NCBI GenBank assembly: GCA_030612965.1
Contig: JAUWMW010000154.1
Coordinates: 1 to 6,096, forward strand
DNA: 6,096 nt
From: a bacterium
GTDB lineage: Bacteria > Zixibacteria > MSB-5A5 > GN15 > FEB-12
Reading direction: 5' to 3'
Both the position numbers and the translations under genes were made by a program. This document shows, one piece after another, positions 1-6,048 of the stretch. Under the pieces are notes generated by a model, which saw nothing but the letters and a program-made list of their open reading frames with translations, was not told the DNA's origin and searched no databases. How positions within the stretch are numbered: position 1 is the first letter of the stretch; each line of letters opens with the position of its first letter.

Positions 1-1748
1 TTGCTAAACAGGTTGGTGAAGATCTGTTTGAGAGCGTCAGGATCAGCCATGACCTGAAGGTCTGGCGCAAGTTCCGTCGAGAGTTCGATTCCAAGAGCCT
101 CAGCCTCGGGTTTGAGGAATTGCACGAGTTCGGTGACTAAGCTGTCCAGCCATACGGTCTGCGACCGTCTCTTTTCATCGCGAGCCAGGGCCAGGAACCG
201 CGTGATGATCTCGTTCAGACGGGTCGTCTCGGTTCGTATCTGAGAAGTGATCGAGACATATTCGTCCCTGTCATCGGTGGGCGTGAATTCTGATTCCAGG
301 CGCTGGGCGGCGATCGAGATAGTATTGAGTGGGTTGCGAATTTCATGCGCTACGCCGGCGGCCAGATGACCCATCTCGGACAGTCGTTCCCGCCGTGCCG
401 CCTCATGCTCGAACTGTCTCAGGCGGGTGATGTCATAGACGACAACGACCACTCCCGGCTGCTCCGTATCATCCGGCTGGAGGCTGGAAGATGCGACCAG
501 GAGGTAGCGCTTGTCACCGTCACGCTCGACGGTGATTTCTGTTTCGTTGGATGTTGCGCGGCCCGCTCGGAGGGTCGTAAGAGCAAGTCGTGGCTCTTCA
601 ATCAACTCCTCCCACGACCGACCCATGGACGCGGTCAGTCCGAAGATTCTCTCGAAGGCGTCATTCACCAGCGTGATCGTTCCGTGATGATCAACGACGG
701 CCACCCCGGTGCGCATCTCGTCGAAGATTCTGTCGGTAACCGTCTTGATATGGCTGTAACGCCGCGACAGTTCTTTGCGACGGCGTCGGCTTCTTAGATA
801 TAACAGTCCCACCAGGATCAAGCCAAACATGACCGCCGCCAGTCCGAGCATCAGTCGATCAAACCCCCTCGACACCAAGTAGTATCCTTCCAGCGACAGA
901 CCCACGCGCAAGAGACCAAAGGGATACTCCTCCGACGAAAACGGCCGCACCAACTCCAGCACCTGCCTTCCCTGGAAATTGAGAGTGCGGTGGTGGATAC
1001 TGTCACTGTCCAACGACTCCGTCAGGAAGGGGTCGCTCTCAATGGCGAGAAGTCGTCCGGTCTTGCGCGAGGCGAAGACAATGCCTTCGGTTGACTGGTA
1101 GATGATGTACTCAATGCCTTCCTCTCGCGCCATGTTCTGCGCGAGGTATCCGATTTGTGTTTGGCGCAAAGCCTCAACGTAAAACACCGCGTCGGCCATC
1201 AGAACCACGACCCAGTGTAAGTCGCTGGTCAGTTCGAGATAGTAGTGGACGATTTCTCCGGGCACTTCGCCTTCATCCAGAAGCATGACATACTTGTGTT
1301 CCGGCTGCCCGAGAAGCTGAATGGCTTCGTCCAGTACAAACGGCGGTGGACCTGTTTCCGAACCGCGTGCTACGCCGCCGGATGTGAGGGTGGCGGTGGA
1401 GTCGAGAACAAACAGCGCGTATAGATCGTGCTCGATGGCTATTTGGGTCAATTGCTGATCGGATATCGAAGAGAGATCATGGCGAACAACACTGCGCACT
1501 ATCTCGCCATAGCGTAGATGAGCCAAATAGTCATAATAGGATTCCGAGGCCATGGCATTCTCCGCCGCCTGGGCCAGCGCCTCGGTAAAAGCGACCCCCT
1601 GCATCTTCAGCAGGCGCAGGCTGTCCTGACGGCTTTCGCGAATACCCAGCCATGTAATCAGGACGATCACAACCGCCAGCGCCAGAAGCAAGGCGGCGAG
1701 AAACCGTGGGTCCATCCCGGTGGAGTTTGTTTTACGGGAAGCCGGCAT
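1..1748 (-). CDS. Membrane sensor histidine kinase, NtrB-like, PAS-HisKA (3' end outside window)
   Basis: The frame is open from an ATG at 1748 to the left edge: 582 codons with no stop. The protein would sense a signal outside the inner membrane and autophosphorylate a histidine for transfer to a response regulator. Visible parts are a first membrane helix (about residues 15-35), an extracytoplasmic sensor of about 260 residues, a second helix (about 298-318) followed by an Arg-rich stop-transfer run, a PAS domain (about 335-445), and a HisKA domain with H-box HEIRNPL (phospho-acceptor His468, canonical Pro473). The ATP-binding domain is just entered (N-box Asn579 in QIFTNLF) when the window ends. 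I see no HAMP domain between helix 2 and PAS. The ExxN motif after the histidine is typical of kinases that are also phosphatases. The second half of the sensor (about 205-290) reads like a PDC/Cache-type fold, but I cannot assign a ligand. The ribosome site is weak (TTGGA), so Met12 is an alternative start. It lies 43 bases after another kinase gene, probably cotranscribed. An NtrC-type regulator further left is a plausible partner but is not visible. Confidence 0.93.
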   Translation of the reverse strand, partial: MPASRKTNSTGMDPRFLAALLLALAVVIVLITWLGIRESRQDSLRLLKMQGVAFTEALAQAAENAMASESYYDYLAHLRYGEIVRSVVRHDLSSISDQQLTQIAIEHDLYALFVLDSTATLTSGGVARGSETGPPPFVLDEAIQLLGQPEHKYVMLLDEGEVPGEIVHYYLELTSDLHWVVVLMADAVFYVEALRQTQIGYLAQNMAREEGIEYIIYQSTEGIVFASRKTGRLLAIESDPFLTESLDSDSIHHRTLNFQGRQVLELVRPFSSEEYPFGLLRVGLSLEGYYLVSRGFDRLMLGLAAVMFGLILVGLLYLRSRRRRKELSRRYSHIKTVTDRIFDEMRTGVAVVDHHGTITLVNDAFERIFGLTASMGRSWEELIEEPRLALTTLRAGRATSNETEITVERDGDKRYLLVASSSLQPDDTEQPGVVVVVYDITRLRQFEHEAARRERLSEMGHLAAGVAHEIRNPLNTISIAAQRLESEFTPTDDRDEYVSITSQIRTETTRLNEIITRFLALARDEKRRSQTVWLDSLVTELVQFLKPEAEALGIELSTELAPDLQVMADPDALKQIFTNLFS

Positions 1749-1791
1749 GGAATCCAAGCTAAAGGCGCCGGCTGTTGGCGGCAACTAAAAG

Positions 1792-3750
1792 TTAAACGCT
1801 GGCCGAGGCGTCAATGGCAGCAGACGGTGTCTGTGACTGTGAATCCTGTTGATGATTGATAGGGATCTCAAAGAAGAACTCGGTAGCGGCATCATGAACG
1901 TATCCGATGTGCCCGTTGTGTTTGTCGATGATGCGATGGCAGGTCACCAGGCCGTAACCGTGTCCTTTGCGTTTGGTAGTAAAACGCTTCTGGAATAGCG
2001 AGGATTCGAACTCAGCGCTCACCCCGGGGCCGTTGTCGATGACGGCCACTCGGGCGCAATTGCCCCGGGACAGCCGTTGCGTGCAGACCCGTATCTTTCT
2101 CGGGTCCGGACTCTCGTGCAGAGCATCAGCAGCGTTTTGGATCAGGTTGACGAGTGTCTGCTGGATCTGGTTCTGATCGAGTTCGACCAGGGGTAATTCG
2201 GCTGATAACTCGGTTACAAACTCGATTCCATCGAACCGGTTTTGCGGTTTCAGGAACGCCAGCATGTTTTGTATTAGCTGGTTAAGGTCGACCGGTACGA
2301 ATTTCGCCTCGCCCTGATTGACGTCCATAAGGCCGTCGGCGAATCGGGCGATTCTGTCGACCGTCGTTTTCATGAGTTCCAGCTTCTTGTTTATCTTCTC
2401 CTGATCACCCCTCTTCAGGAACAACGGCATCAATTCTATATTGCCGCTCAAAACAGCCAGGTAGTTGTTGATCTCGTGGGCGATATCACCCGCCATCTCG
2501 CCTCGCGTATAATAACGATCCACACTGACCATCATCTCCTGGAAATTCCTGCTTTCGGAAATGTCCAGGAAGATAAACAGATGAACCGGCGGATGGCCGG
2601 AATCGGTGGATAGCTGTGATACCACCAGAAAGGCCGGGAACATCGAGCCGTCCTTGCGCCGACAGACGACTTCTCCGGATCTCTCAGTCCGTTCTGTCGG
2701 TGAAACAGATCTCTCGGCGTCACGAGAAGCTGCGAACAATTTGTCTATGGTGGCGCCGAGCGCCTCGCCGTTATCGTAACCGAAGACTTCAGCCGCCATG
2801 CGGTTGAACATGACGATTTCGCCCACCGAAGATGCGGCTACTATGGAGCAGGGTGAGCAGTCGATCAGGGTGGCCAGAAACACCTGTGACTCGGCCTGAG
2901 TAAGATAGGCGTCCTTCAGAAGCTGGTTGTACTTCTTGTGTGTCTGCTGGTTGTTCCAAAGTGTTTTCGACATCTGGTTGAACGATGCCACGAGTCGATT
3001 AAACTCGGTGTTACCGTCAACTTCAAGCAGGTAGAACAATTCTCCGGACGCCGTCTTCTCAAGACCCTGTTCCAACCGCTTCAGAGGGTTTTGGAATCGG
3101 CGAGCGATCAAGTGCACGGTCAAGAGCGACACCAGGATGGATCCCAGAAACAGCAGCAGCAATCCATACAACAGAGTGTTGCGGTTTGAGACCACAAACT
3201 CCTGATCAATCACCAATACAAGCAGGGCGGGGCCGCCCGACGCTATCTCAAAGCGATAACCATAAATGAAATGGCCGGCGCCCATACTCACCGGTACCCA
3301 CTGACCGAGATTATGCTGAGTAGAAGACCTTCCAACGGGAGAATCCACCAACCACGAAAGATCGACTTCCCCCATCAGCGACCTATAGTCCTGTTCATCG
3401 CCCTCGTAAGTATAAGCCTTCGTAATACCATCATGGTCGTCCGTTAAGTAAATCGCAGCATAGTCATACTTCTCATCAGACGCGAATAACGAGTTTAGAA
3501 CCAGGTGAGACTTCTTGTCCAGGGTTGGTCCTGTTGGCCCGTTATCCTCTATTGAAATCCGTTCGACGGCCTGCCCGACCGGGCGAAGATGCTGCTCGCT
3601 GGCCGACCCGAAGTCGACTCGGGCATCACGATTGGGGAAGAATATTATCAAGGCGACAGCCGCAAAGACGAAAATCACCTGGACTACGATGATGTGACCC
3701 AGCCGCGAAAGCAGCGCCGGACGGAGTTGACGAAGAAGCCATTGTCTCAC
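1792..3750 (-). CDS. Membrane sensor histidine kinase, HAMP-PAS-HisKA-HATPase
   Basis: This complete 652-residue kinase is predicted to be inner-membrane bound and to phosphorylate an unseen response regulator. Domains in order: first membrane helix (about 19-38), extracytoplasmic sensor (about 40-188, family not recognised), second helix (about 192-215), HAMP linker (about 213-268), PAS (about 290-405, with RRKDGSMFPAFLVVSQL typical of PAS), HisKA (about 415-478) and HATPase (about 525-630). The phospho-acceptor is His425 in AHEINNYL. Tyr430 replaces the usual proline of HExxNP. The N-box (Asn535, Asn539), G1 box DNGPG (572-576) and G2 box GHGYGL (596-601) are intact, so the kinase should be active. 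The GTG start at 3750 is the only standard start after an in-frame TAA, and GAGG lies 8 bases upstream. The last 20 or so residues (Gln/Ser/Ala-rich) lie outside the fold. It is first in a two-kinase operon and diverges from the lipoprotein gene. The specific signal is unknown. Confidence 0.95.
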   Translation of the reverse strand: MRQWLLRQLRPALLSRLGHIIVVQVIFVFAAVALIIFFPNRDARVDFGSASEQHLRPVGQAVERISIEDNGPTGPTLDKKSHLVLNSLFASDEKYDYAAIYLTDDHDGITKAYTYEGDEQDYRSLMGEVDLSWLVDSPVGRSSTQHNLGQWVPVSMGAGHFIYGYRFEIASGGPALLVLVIDQEFVVSNRNTLLYGLLLLFLGSILVSLLTVHLIARRFQNPLKRLEQGLEKTASGELFYLLEVDGNTEFNRLVASFNQMSKTLWNNQQTHKKYNQLLKDAYLTQAESQVFLATLIDCSPCSIVAASSVGEIVMFNRMAAEVFGYDNGEALGATIDKLFAASRDAERSVSPTERTERSGEVVCRRKDGSMFPAFLVVSQLSTDSGHPPVHLFIFLDISESRNFQEMMVSVDRYYTRGEMAGDIAHEINNYLAVLSGNIELMPLFLKRGDQEKINKKLELMKTTVDRIARFADGLMDVNQGEAKFVPVDLNQLIQNMLAFLKPQNRFDGIEFVTELSAELPLVELDQNQIQQTLVNLIQNAADALHESPDPRKIRVCTQRLSRGNCARVAVIDNGPGVSAEFESSLFQKRFTTKRKGHGYGLVTCHRIIDKHNGHIGYVHDAATEFFFEIPINHQQDSQSQTPSAAIDASASV

Positions 3751-3758
3751 GAAGATAT

Positions 3759-3762
3759 CCTC
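3759..3762 (-). promoter_or_regulatory. Ribosome binding site deciding the GTG start of the complete kinase
   Basis: On the minus strand GAGG is followed by ATATCTTC and then GTG at 3750, a spacing of 8 bases. An in-frame TAA lies nine codons upstream and no ATG or TTG occurs in that frame between the two, so this site supports the GTG start. The nearby ATG at 3742 is in a different frame. Confidence 0.6.
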
Positions 3763-3787
3763 GACACAAAATTCTTATATCCTCATG

Positions 3788-3816
3788 ATTATCGGCAGGC
3801 AGGGTCGAGTTTTTAA
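3788..3816 (-). promoter_or_regulatory. Candidate sigma70 promoter for the kinase operon
   Basis: Minus-strand TTAAAA (3816-3811, four of six bases of the -35 consensus) is separated by 17 bases from GATAAT (3793-3788, five of six of the -10). Transcription would begin near 3781, giving a leader of about 30 bases that contains the GAGG ribosome site. The -35 match is modest, so this is a pattern-based suggestion. Confidence 0.35.
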
Positions 3817-3841
3817 CGGGGGATGTCGTGCAAAGATGGTA

Positions 3842-3923
3842 CAAAAAAAGCGGGAGTGGCGGAGGGGGGATGCCCGACTCTAACGTCAGGTGGCTGGTTG
3901 CCCAGCGCACACCACTCCCGTTT
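3842..3923 (-). terminator. Hairpin with U-tract, terminator-like, upstream of the kinase operon
   Basis: CGGGAGTGG (3851-3859) and CCACTCCCG (3912-3920) are a perfect 9-base inverted repeat, extendable to 12 pairs with one G-U (3848-3859 with 3912-3923). Read on the minus strand, the stem is followed by C and then seven T (3849-3843), the form of an intrinsic terminator. The enclosed 52 bases hold a second small hairpin, GCTGG-GCAA-CCAGC (3906-3893 on the minus strand), capped by a GNRA-type tetraloop. No minus-strand gene ends just upstream (between 3923 and 4622), so it could end an unannotated RNA, insulate the kinase promoter from intergenic transcription, or act in a longer leader. Confidence 0.5.
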
Positions 3924-4020
3924 ACTTTCGTTCACGGGCAAGTAACTCTGTTGGACTTCAAAGCAGCAAAGGTCGTGCCGACGTTCTGGCGGAATCCTCC
4001 CTCCTGGCCTTCTCCCTGGG

Positions 4021-4191
4021 AGGTTGTTGAGAATCTCGGGACAAGAGACAGAAAAGCAGTTTCGCTGTGTTGCAAGTCATTCCCGCGCAGGTGGGAATCT
4101 ATCTAAATCAACAACTTACTGGATGCCCGCCTTCGCGGGCACGACAAATCCGGTAGGTTCCAGGTATGATGAAACGCTTTTTCAACAGCCT
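4021..4191. repeat. Possible MITE-like element bounded by imperfect 13-base inverted repeats
   Basis: AGGTTGTTGAGAA (4021-4033) matches the reverse complement of TTTTCAACAGCCT (4179-4191) at 11 of 13 positions. These ends enclose a REP-like palindrome pair. No clear target-site duplication is seen and the element carries no gene. The boundaries are therefore a suggestion: this could be a small non-autonomous element or two unrelated motifs. Confidence 0.3.
4076..4145. repeat. REP-like paired palindromic repeat (GTCATTCCCGCG type)
   Basis: The arm at 4076-4101 matches the reverse complement of 4120-4145 at 20 of 26 positions. Each arm is itself a hairpin: ATTCCCGC against GTGGGAAT (4079-4098), and GCCCGC-CTTC-GCGGGC (4125-4140). 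The form 'GTCATTCCCGC..AGG.GGGAATC' is a widespread bacterial intergenic repeat whose spurious translation gives peptides such as SFPRRWESI. That peptide appears here at the end of a meaningless plus-strand frame. No gene is encoded. Confidence 0.7.
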
Positions 4192-4370
4192 GCTTGAATA
4201 TGATCGAATAACAGGTTCTGCAAAAGACGATCACTAATCGGGATAATGATCTGATGAAAAGCCGGCGGAATGTTCAATTGCATATCCATAAACCGCAGTT
4301 GGTTGCATACTGGACTCCTGTAGTCCTCGCGGTCGGTCTGCGTTTTGCCTCTGACTTGTCCCTAGAACAC
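4146..4370. other. Intergenic stretch with no gene recognised
   Basis: Apart from the right end of the possible MITE (to 4191), I see no credible reading frame, RNA gene or repeat here. TTGCATA occurs twice about 35 bases apart (near 4278 and 4313), which may be chance. Any operators for the downstream lipoprotein promoter would be expected in the right part of this stretch, but I cannot identify one. Confidence 0.5.
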
Positions 4371-4399
4371 TTGACAGTTCGGTGAAAAGTCGCTATACT
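4371..4399 (+). promoter_or_regulatory. Strong sigma70-type promoter for the lipoprotein gene
   Basis: TTGACA (4371-4376) is a perfect -35 match. It is followed after exactly 17 bases by TATACT (4394-4399), five of six of the -10 consensus. Transcription would begin near 4406. The only gene downstream is the lipoprotein, whose start is about 217 bases further on, so the transcript would have a long leader. Confidence 0.72.
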
Positions 4400-4405
4400 C
4401 GATCA

Positions 4406-4610
4406 ATTATAGGCGTCTTCGTATTGGTCGGGCAGCATTAAGTGAGAACAACTGTCAACATTGTACGCTTTTTGCGACGGTCATAAGCGGAAATGAAAGT
4501 AGGGGAAGGTCCTGCCTGTTGTTCACACCCTTTTGTTCCTTCGGTAAGGTACGAACATCGACAGTTACCTGCCCAAAGACATTAAGTCCCTAAATGTTAC
4601 TCACTCACGC
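4406..4610 (+). promoter_or_regulatory. Long structured 5' leader of the lipoprotein mRNA (candidate cis-regulatory RNA)
   Basis: Nested complementary segments suggest a folded leader. GGGCAG (4430-4435) pairs with CTGCCC (4569-4574), and just inside it AACTGTC (4450-4456) pairs with GACAGTT (4560-4566). A smaller hairpin, with CCTT-CGGT-AAGG (4538-4549) as its inner stem, is flanked by GTT/AAC (4535-4537 and 4554-4556). AGTGAG (4441-4446), left in the internal loop, is complementary to CTCACT (4600-4605), which lies 5 bases before the Shine-Dalgarno site; this could form a pseudoknot. I do not recognise a known riboswitch class. The pairings are seen, the regulatory role is inferred. Confidence 0.35.
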
Positions 4611-4617
4611 AAGGAGG
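4611..4617 (+). promoter_or_regulatory. Consensus Shine-Dalgarno site deciding the GTG start of the lipoprotein
   Basis: AAGGAGG is followed by TAGTA and then GTG at 4623, a 5-base spacing. The in-frame TAG codons next to it rule out a longer product. The site and the signal peptide beginning MAKRH agree on this start. Confidence 0.9.
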
Positions 4618-4622
4618 TAGTA

Positions 4623-5729
4623 GTGGCGAAAAGACACATTCTGATCTTCACCCTGGCGACTCTGGCATTGATCGTCGCCGGTTGCTCGAACCAGTCCGGC
4701 CCGACAGCGCCGATTGATGGTTCGGCCTTTCAGTTGAGTTCGGCCATTCCGCCGGGCGCTACTCTGGTATCGGCCAGCTTGAATTTGTATGTCTGGCAGG
4801 TCTCCGACCAGACCGTCAACGCTCACCGGGTCACTGCTGACTGGGATGAGATGGTCGTAACCTGGAACAACTTCGCCGGCGCCTATGATGCCGCCGTGGA
4901 AGCTTCCATCCTCGTTGACGCCGGCGGTTACAAAACGTTTGATGTTACCGCGCTGGTCCAGGCATGGCTCGATGGCGCTGTCCCGAACTATGGTTTTCTG
5001 ATTGAGCAGGGTACGACCTATCCGCGCTCCATATTCATCAGTCGCGAACACGCTGACGTCAACATGCATCCCGTTCTTGAGGTCTGTTACATGATGGGTG
5101 GTGTGGAAGTCTGCGAAGATCTTCCGGCCATCGCCGACGCTGAGTTTTGGGAAGGCGCTCCCGATGACAATTACGGAGCCAGTCAAACCCTGCGTACCGG
5201 GTGGCAATTGGCAACCGACTGGGAAAAGCAGGCACTGATTCGGTTTGAGTTGCCAGGGACACCGCCGCCCCCGGATGGTTGCACCCGTACTAAAGGGTAC
5301 TGGTACAACTGGGGCGGGTTCGGCCCGCAGCCTGACATGGTCACAGCATTGCTGCCGCAGTGGCTTGGCACACCGGGTGGCTCCAAGAGTATACTAGTTG
5401 ACAACGGCCAGATTGCCCACGATCTTTTGGGTCAGAAGGTCTACTGCCATCGCAGGAACGGCATAACGAAGCTATATGCACAGCTTCTGGCGGCCAAGTT
5501 GAATATCACCAACAACGCCTCCGGCGAACCAGTAGCAACTGTGATCGCGGCTGCCGACGGCTTCCTGGCCGATCACGAATGCTCAGATTGGCGCCGGTTG
5601 AGATGGTGCAAGAAGTTCAGGGTTCTCAGATGGGCTCGGAAACTGGATCGTTACAATAACGGTCGCCTCGGTGTTCCGCACTGTGATGATGATGACGGCG
5701 GTCACCATGGTGGTTGCGGCGGTCACTAA
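4623..5729 (+). CDS. Secreted lipoprotein with permuted DNRLRE-like region and C-terminal CTxTxGYW module
   Basis: This 368-residue protein starts with a lipoprotein signal peptide (1-20, lipobox VAG|C, Cys21, Ser22). It should be lipid-anchored and, in a diderm, probably outer-membrane directed. Residues about 36-156 match the body and end of a DNRLRE-type beta domain: SSAIPPGATLVSASLNLYV, then WDEMVVTWNN (74-83), FDVTALVQAWLDG (106-118), NYGFLI (122-127) and SREH (140-143). Residues about 170-210 match the beginning of such a domain (DDNYGASQTLRTG, then ALIRFEL) and stop there. After a Pro-rich linker (211-218) comes a module opening CTRTKGYW (220-227), with AAKLNI (290-295) and ending LDRYNNG..GVPHC (341-354). 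This kind of module recurs in extracytoplasmic bacterial proteins; its function is unknown to me. The tail (355-368) is Asp/Gly/His/Cys-rich and could bind metal. A structural or surface-binding role is likely; no catalytic motif is seen. It has its own promoter, a consensus ribosome site and a terminator, so it is probably a single-gene transcript. Confidence 0.92.
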   Translation: MAKRHILIFTLATLALIVAGCSNQSGPTAPIDGSAFQLSSAIPPGATLVSASLNLYVWQVSDQTVNAHRVTADWDEMVVTWNNFAGAYDAAVEASILVDAGGYKTFDVTALVQAWLDGAVPNYGFLIEQGTTYPRSIFISREHADVNMHPVLEVCYMMGGVEVCEDLPAIADAEFWEGAPDDNYGASQTLRTGWQLATDWEKQALIRFELPGTPPPPDGCTRTKGYWYNWGGFGPQPDMVTALLPQWLGTPGGSKSILVDNGQIAHDLLGQKVYCHRRNGITKLYAQLLAAKLNITNNASGEPVATVIAAADGFLADHECSDWRRLRWCKKFRVLRWARKLDRYNNGRLGVPHCDDDDGGHHGGCGGH

Positions 5730-5758
5730 GTTCACTTCGGAACCAAGAATATGAATGC

Positions 5759-5792
5759 AACGCCCGCCGGATTCCGGCGGGCGTTTTCGTTT
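5759..5792 (+). terminator. Rho-independent terminator of the lipoprotein gene
   Basis: A perfect stem CGCCCGCCGG (5761-5770) with CCGGCGGGCG (5774-5783), loop ATT, is extended by two A-T pairs (5759-5760 with 5784-5785). It is followed by TTTTCGTTT. It begins 29 bases after the lipoprotein stop codon. The minus-strand side lacks a good U-tract, so it is mainly a plus-strand terminator. Confidence 0.92.
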
Positions 5793-5793
5793 G

Positions 5794-6048
5794 CTATAGA
5801 TTAAACGGGAGAGGATCGGTAAAACCGTAGGTCGAAACCCCTGTGGTTTCGACATCGGCGAAGCCGATTCCTCTCTGAATCTGTGGATCAAGTACAACCT
5901 CCACATAAACGGATTCGATGTTAACTTTGGTTGCACACGGCTGTATACGGAATGCCGAAACCCACCCTGCTATGATACATGTCAAGTCCTTTTCAGGGTT
6001 ACCTCGATATCTGATTGTTTTCTTTGTCCAACTTGCATCAGAGTGTCC
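5794..6048 (-). pseudogene. Open minus-strand frame: possible gene 3' end or decayed remnant, family not recognised
   Basis: A minus-strand frame of 84 codons is open from just after a TGA (6049-6051) to a TAG at 5794-5796. Its middle reads like real protein (for example TCIIAGWVSAFRIQPC and IESVYVEVVLDP). The only standard start in it is a TTG at 5985 without a well-placed ribosome site. Upstream of the TGA the same frame stays open to the window edge, while the other two minus frames are quickly stopped. The last third is translated from a palindromic repeat (GIGFADVETTGVSTYGF), so the natural C-terminus may have been replaced or the frame may be accidental. Possibilities are the end of a gene broken by a stop and a repeat, a small gene, or chance. 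No function can be given. Confidence 0.25.
5831..5868. repeat. Double-hairpin palindromic repeat
   Basis: Two perfect palindromes stand back to back. GTCGAAACC-CCTGT-GGTTTCGAC (5831-5853) has a 9-base stem and 5-base loop; ATCGGC-GAA-GCCGAT (5854-5868) has a 6-base stem and 3-base loop. The compact pairing with no intervening base is typical of REP-like intergenic repeats. It has no U-tract on either side, so it is unlikely to be a terminator. It lies beyond the lipoprotein terminator. Confidence 0.7.

Noticed and set aside
345..797. Plus-strand frame of 150 codons antisense to the partial kinase
   Set aside because: The minus strand there encodes unmistakable PAS and HisKA motifs; the plus frame is an antisense shadow with no recognisable features.
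3850..3923. tRNA-Leu-like start GCGGGAGTGGCGGA
   Set aside because: Only the first 14 bases resemble a tRNA. There is no anticodon arm, no GTTCGA T-loop and no CCA-end geometry, and the long stem with U-tract on the other strand explains the symmetry better.
3828..4106. Plus-strand frame of 92 codons in the divergent intergenic region
   Set aside because: It has no convincing ribosome site, begins inside the terminator-like hairpin region, has a low-complexity Gly run, and ends in the SFPRRWESI peptide that comes from the REP-like repeat.
4493..4585. Small plus-strand frame of 30 codons in the lipoprotein leader
   Set aside because: It has an ATG but no good Shine-Dalgarno site and no protein-like features. 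It overlaps the paired segments of the leader and is most likely chance.
4594..4620. Eight-codon frame (MLLTHARR) overlapping the lipoprotein Shine-Dalgarno site
   Set aside because: It is too short to judge and has no ribosome site of its own. A translational-coupling role cannot be excluded but nothing supports it.
4605..5207. Minus-strand frame of 200 codons antisense to the lipoprotein
   Set aside because: The plus strand has a lipobox, a consensus ribosome site and domain motifs; the minus frame is a coding shadow.
5980..5985. TTGACA on the minus strand as a promoter -35 element
   Set aside because: No -10-like hexamer follows at 16-18 bases, and it would point at only a short doubtful frame.
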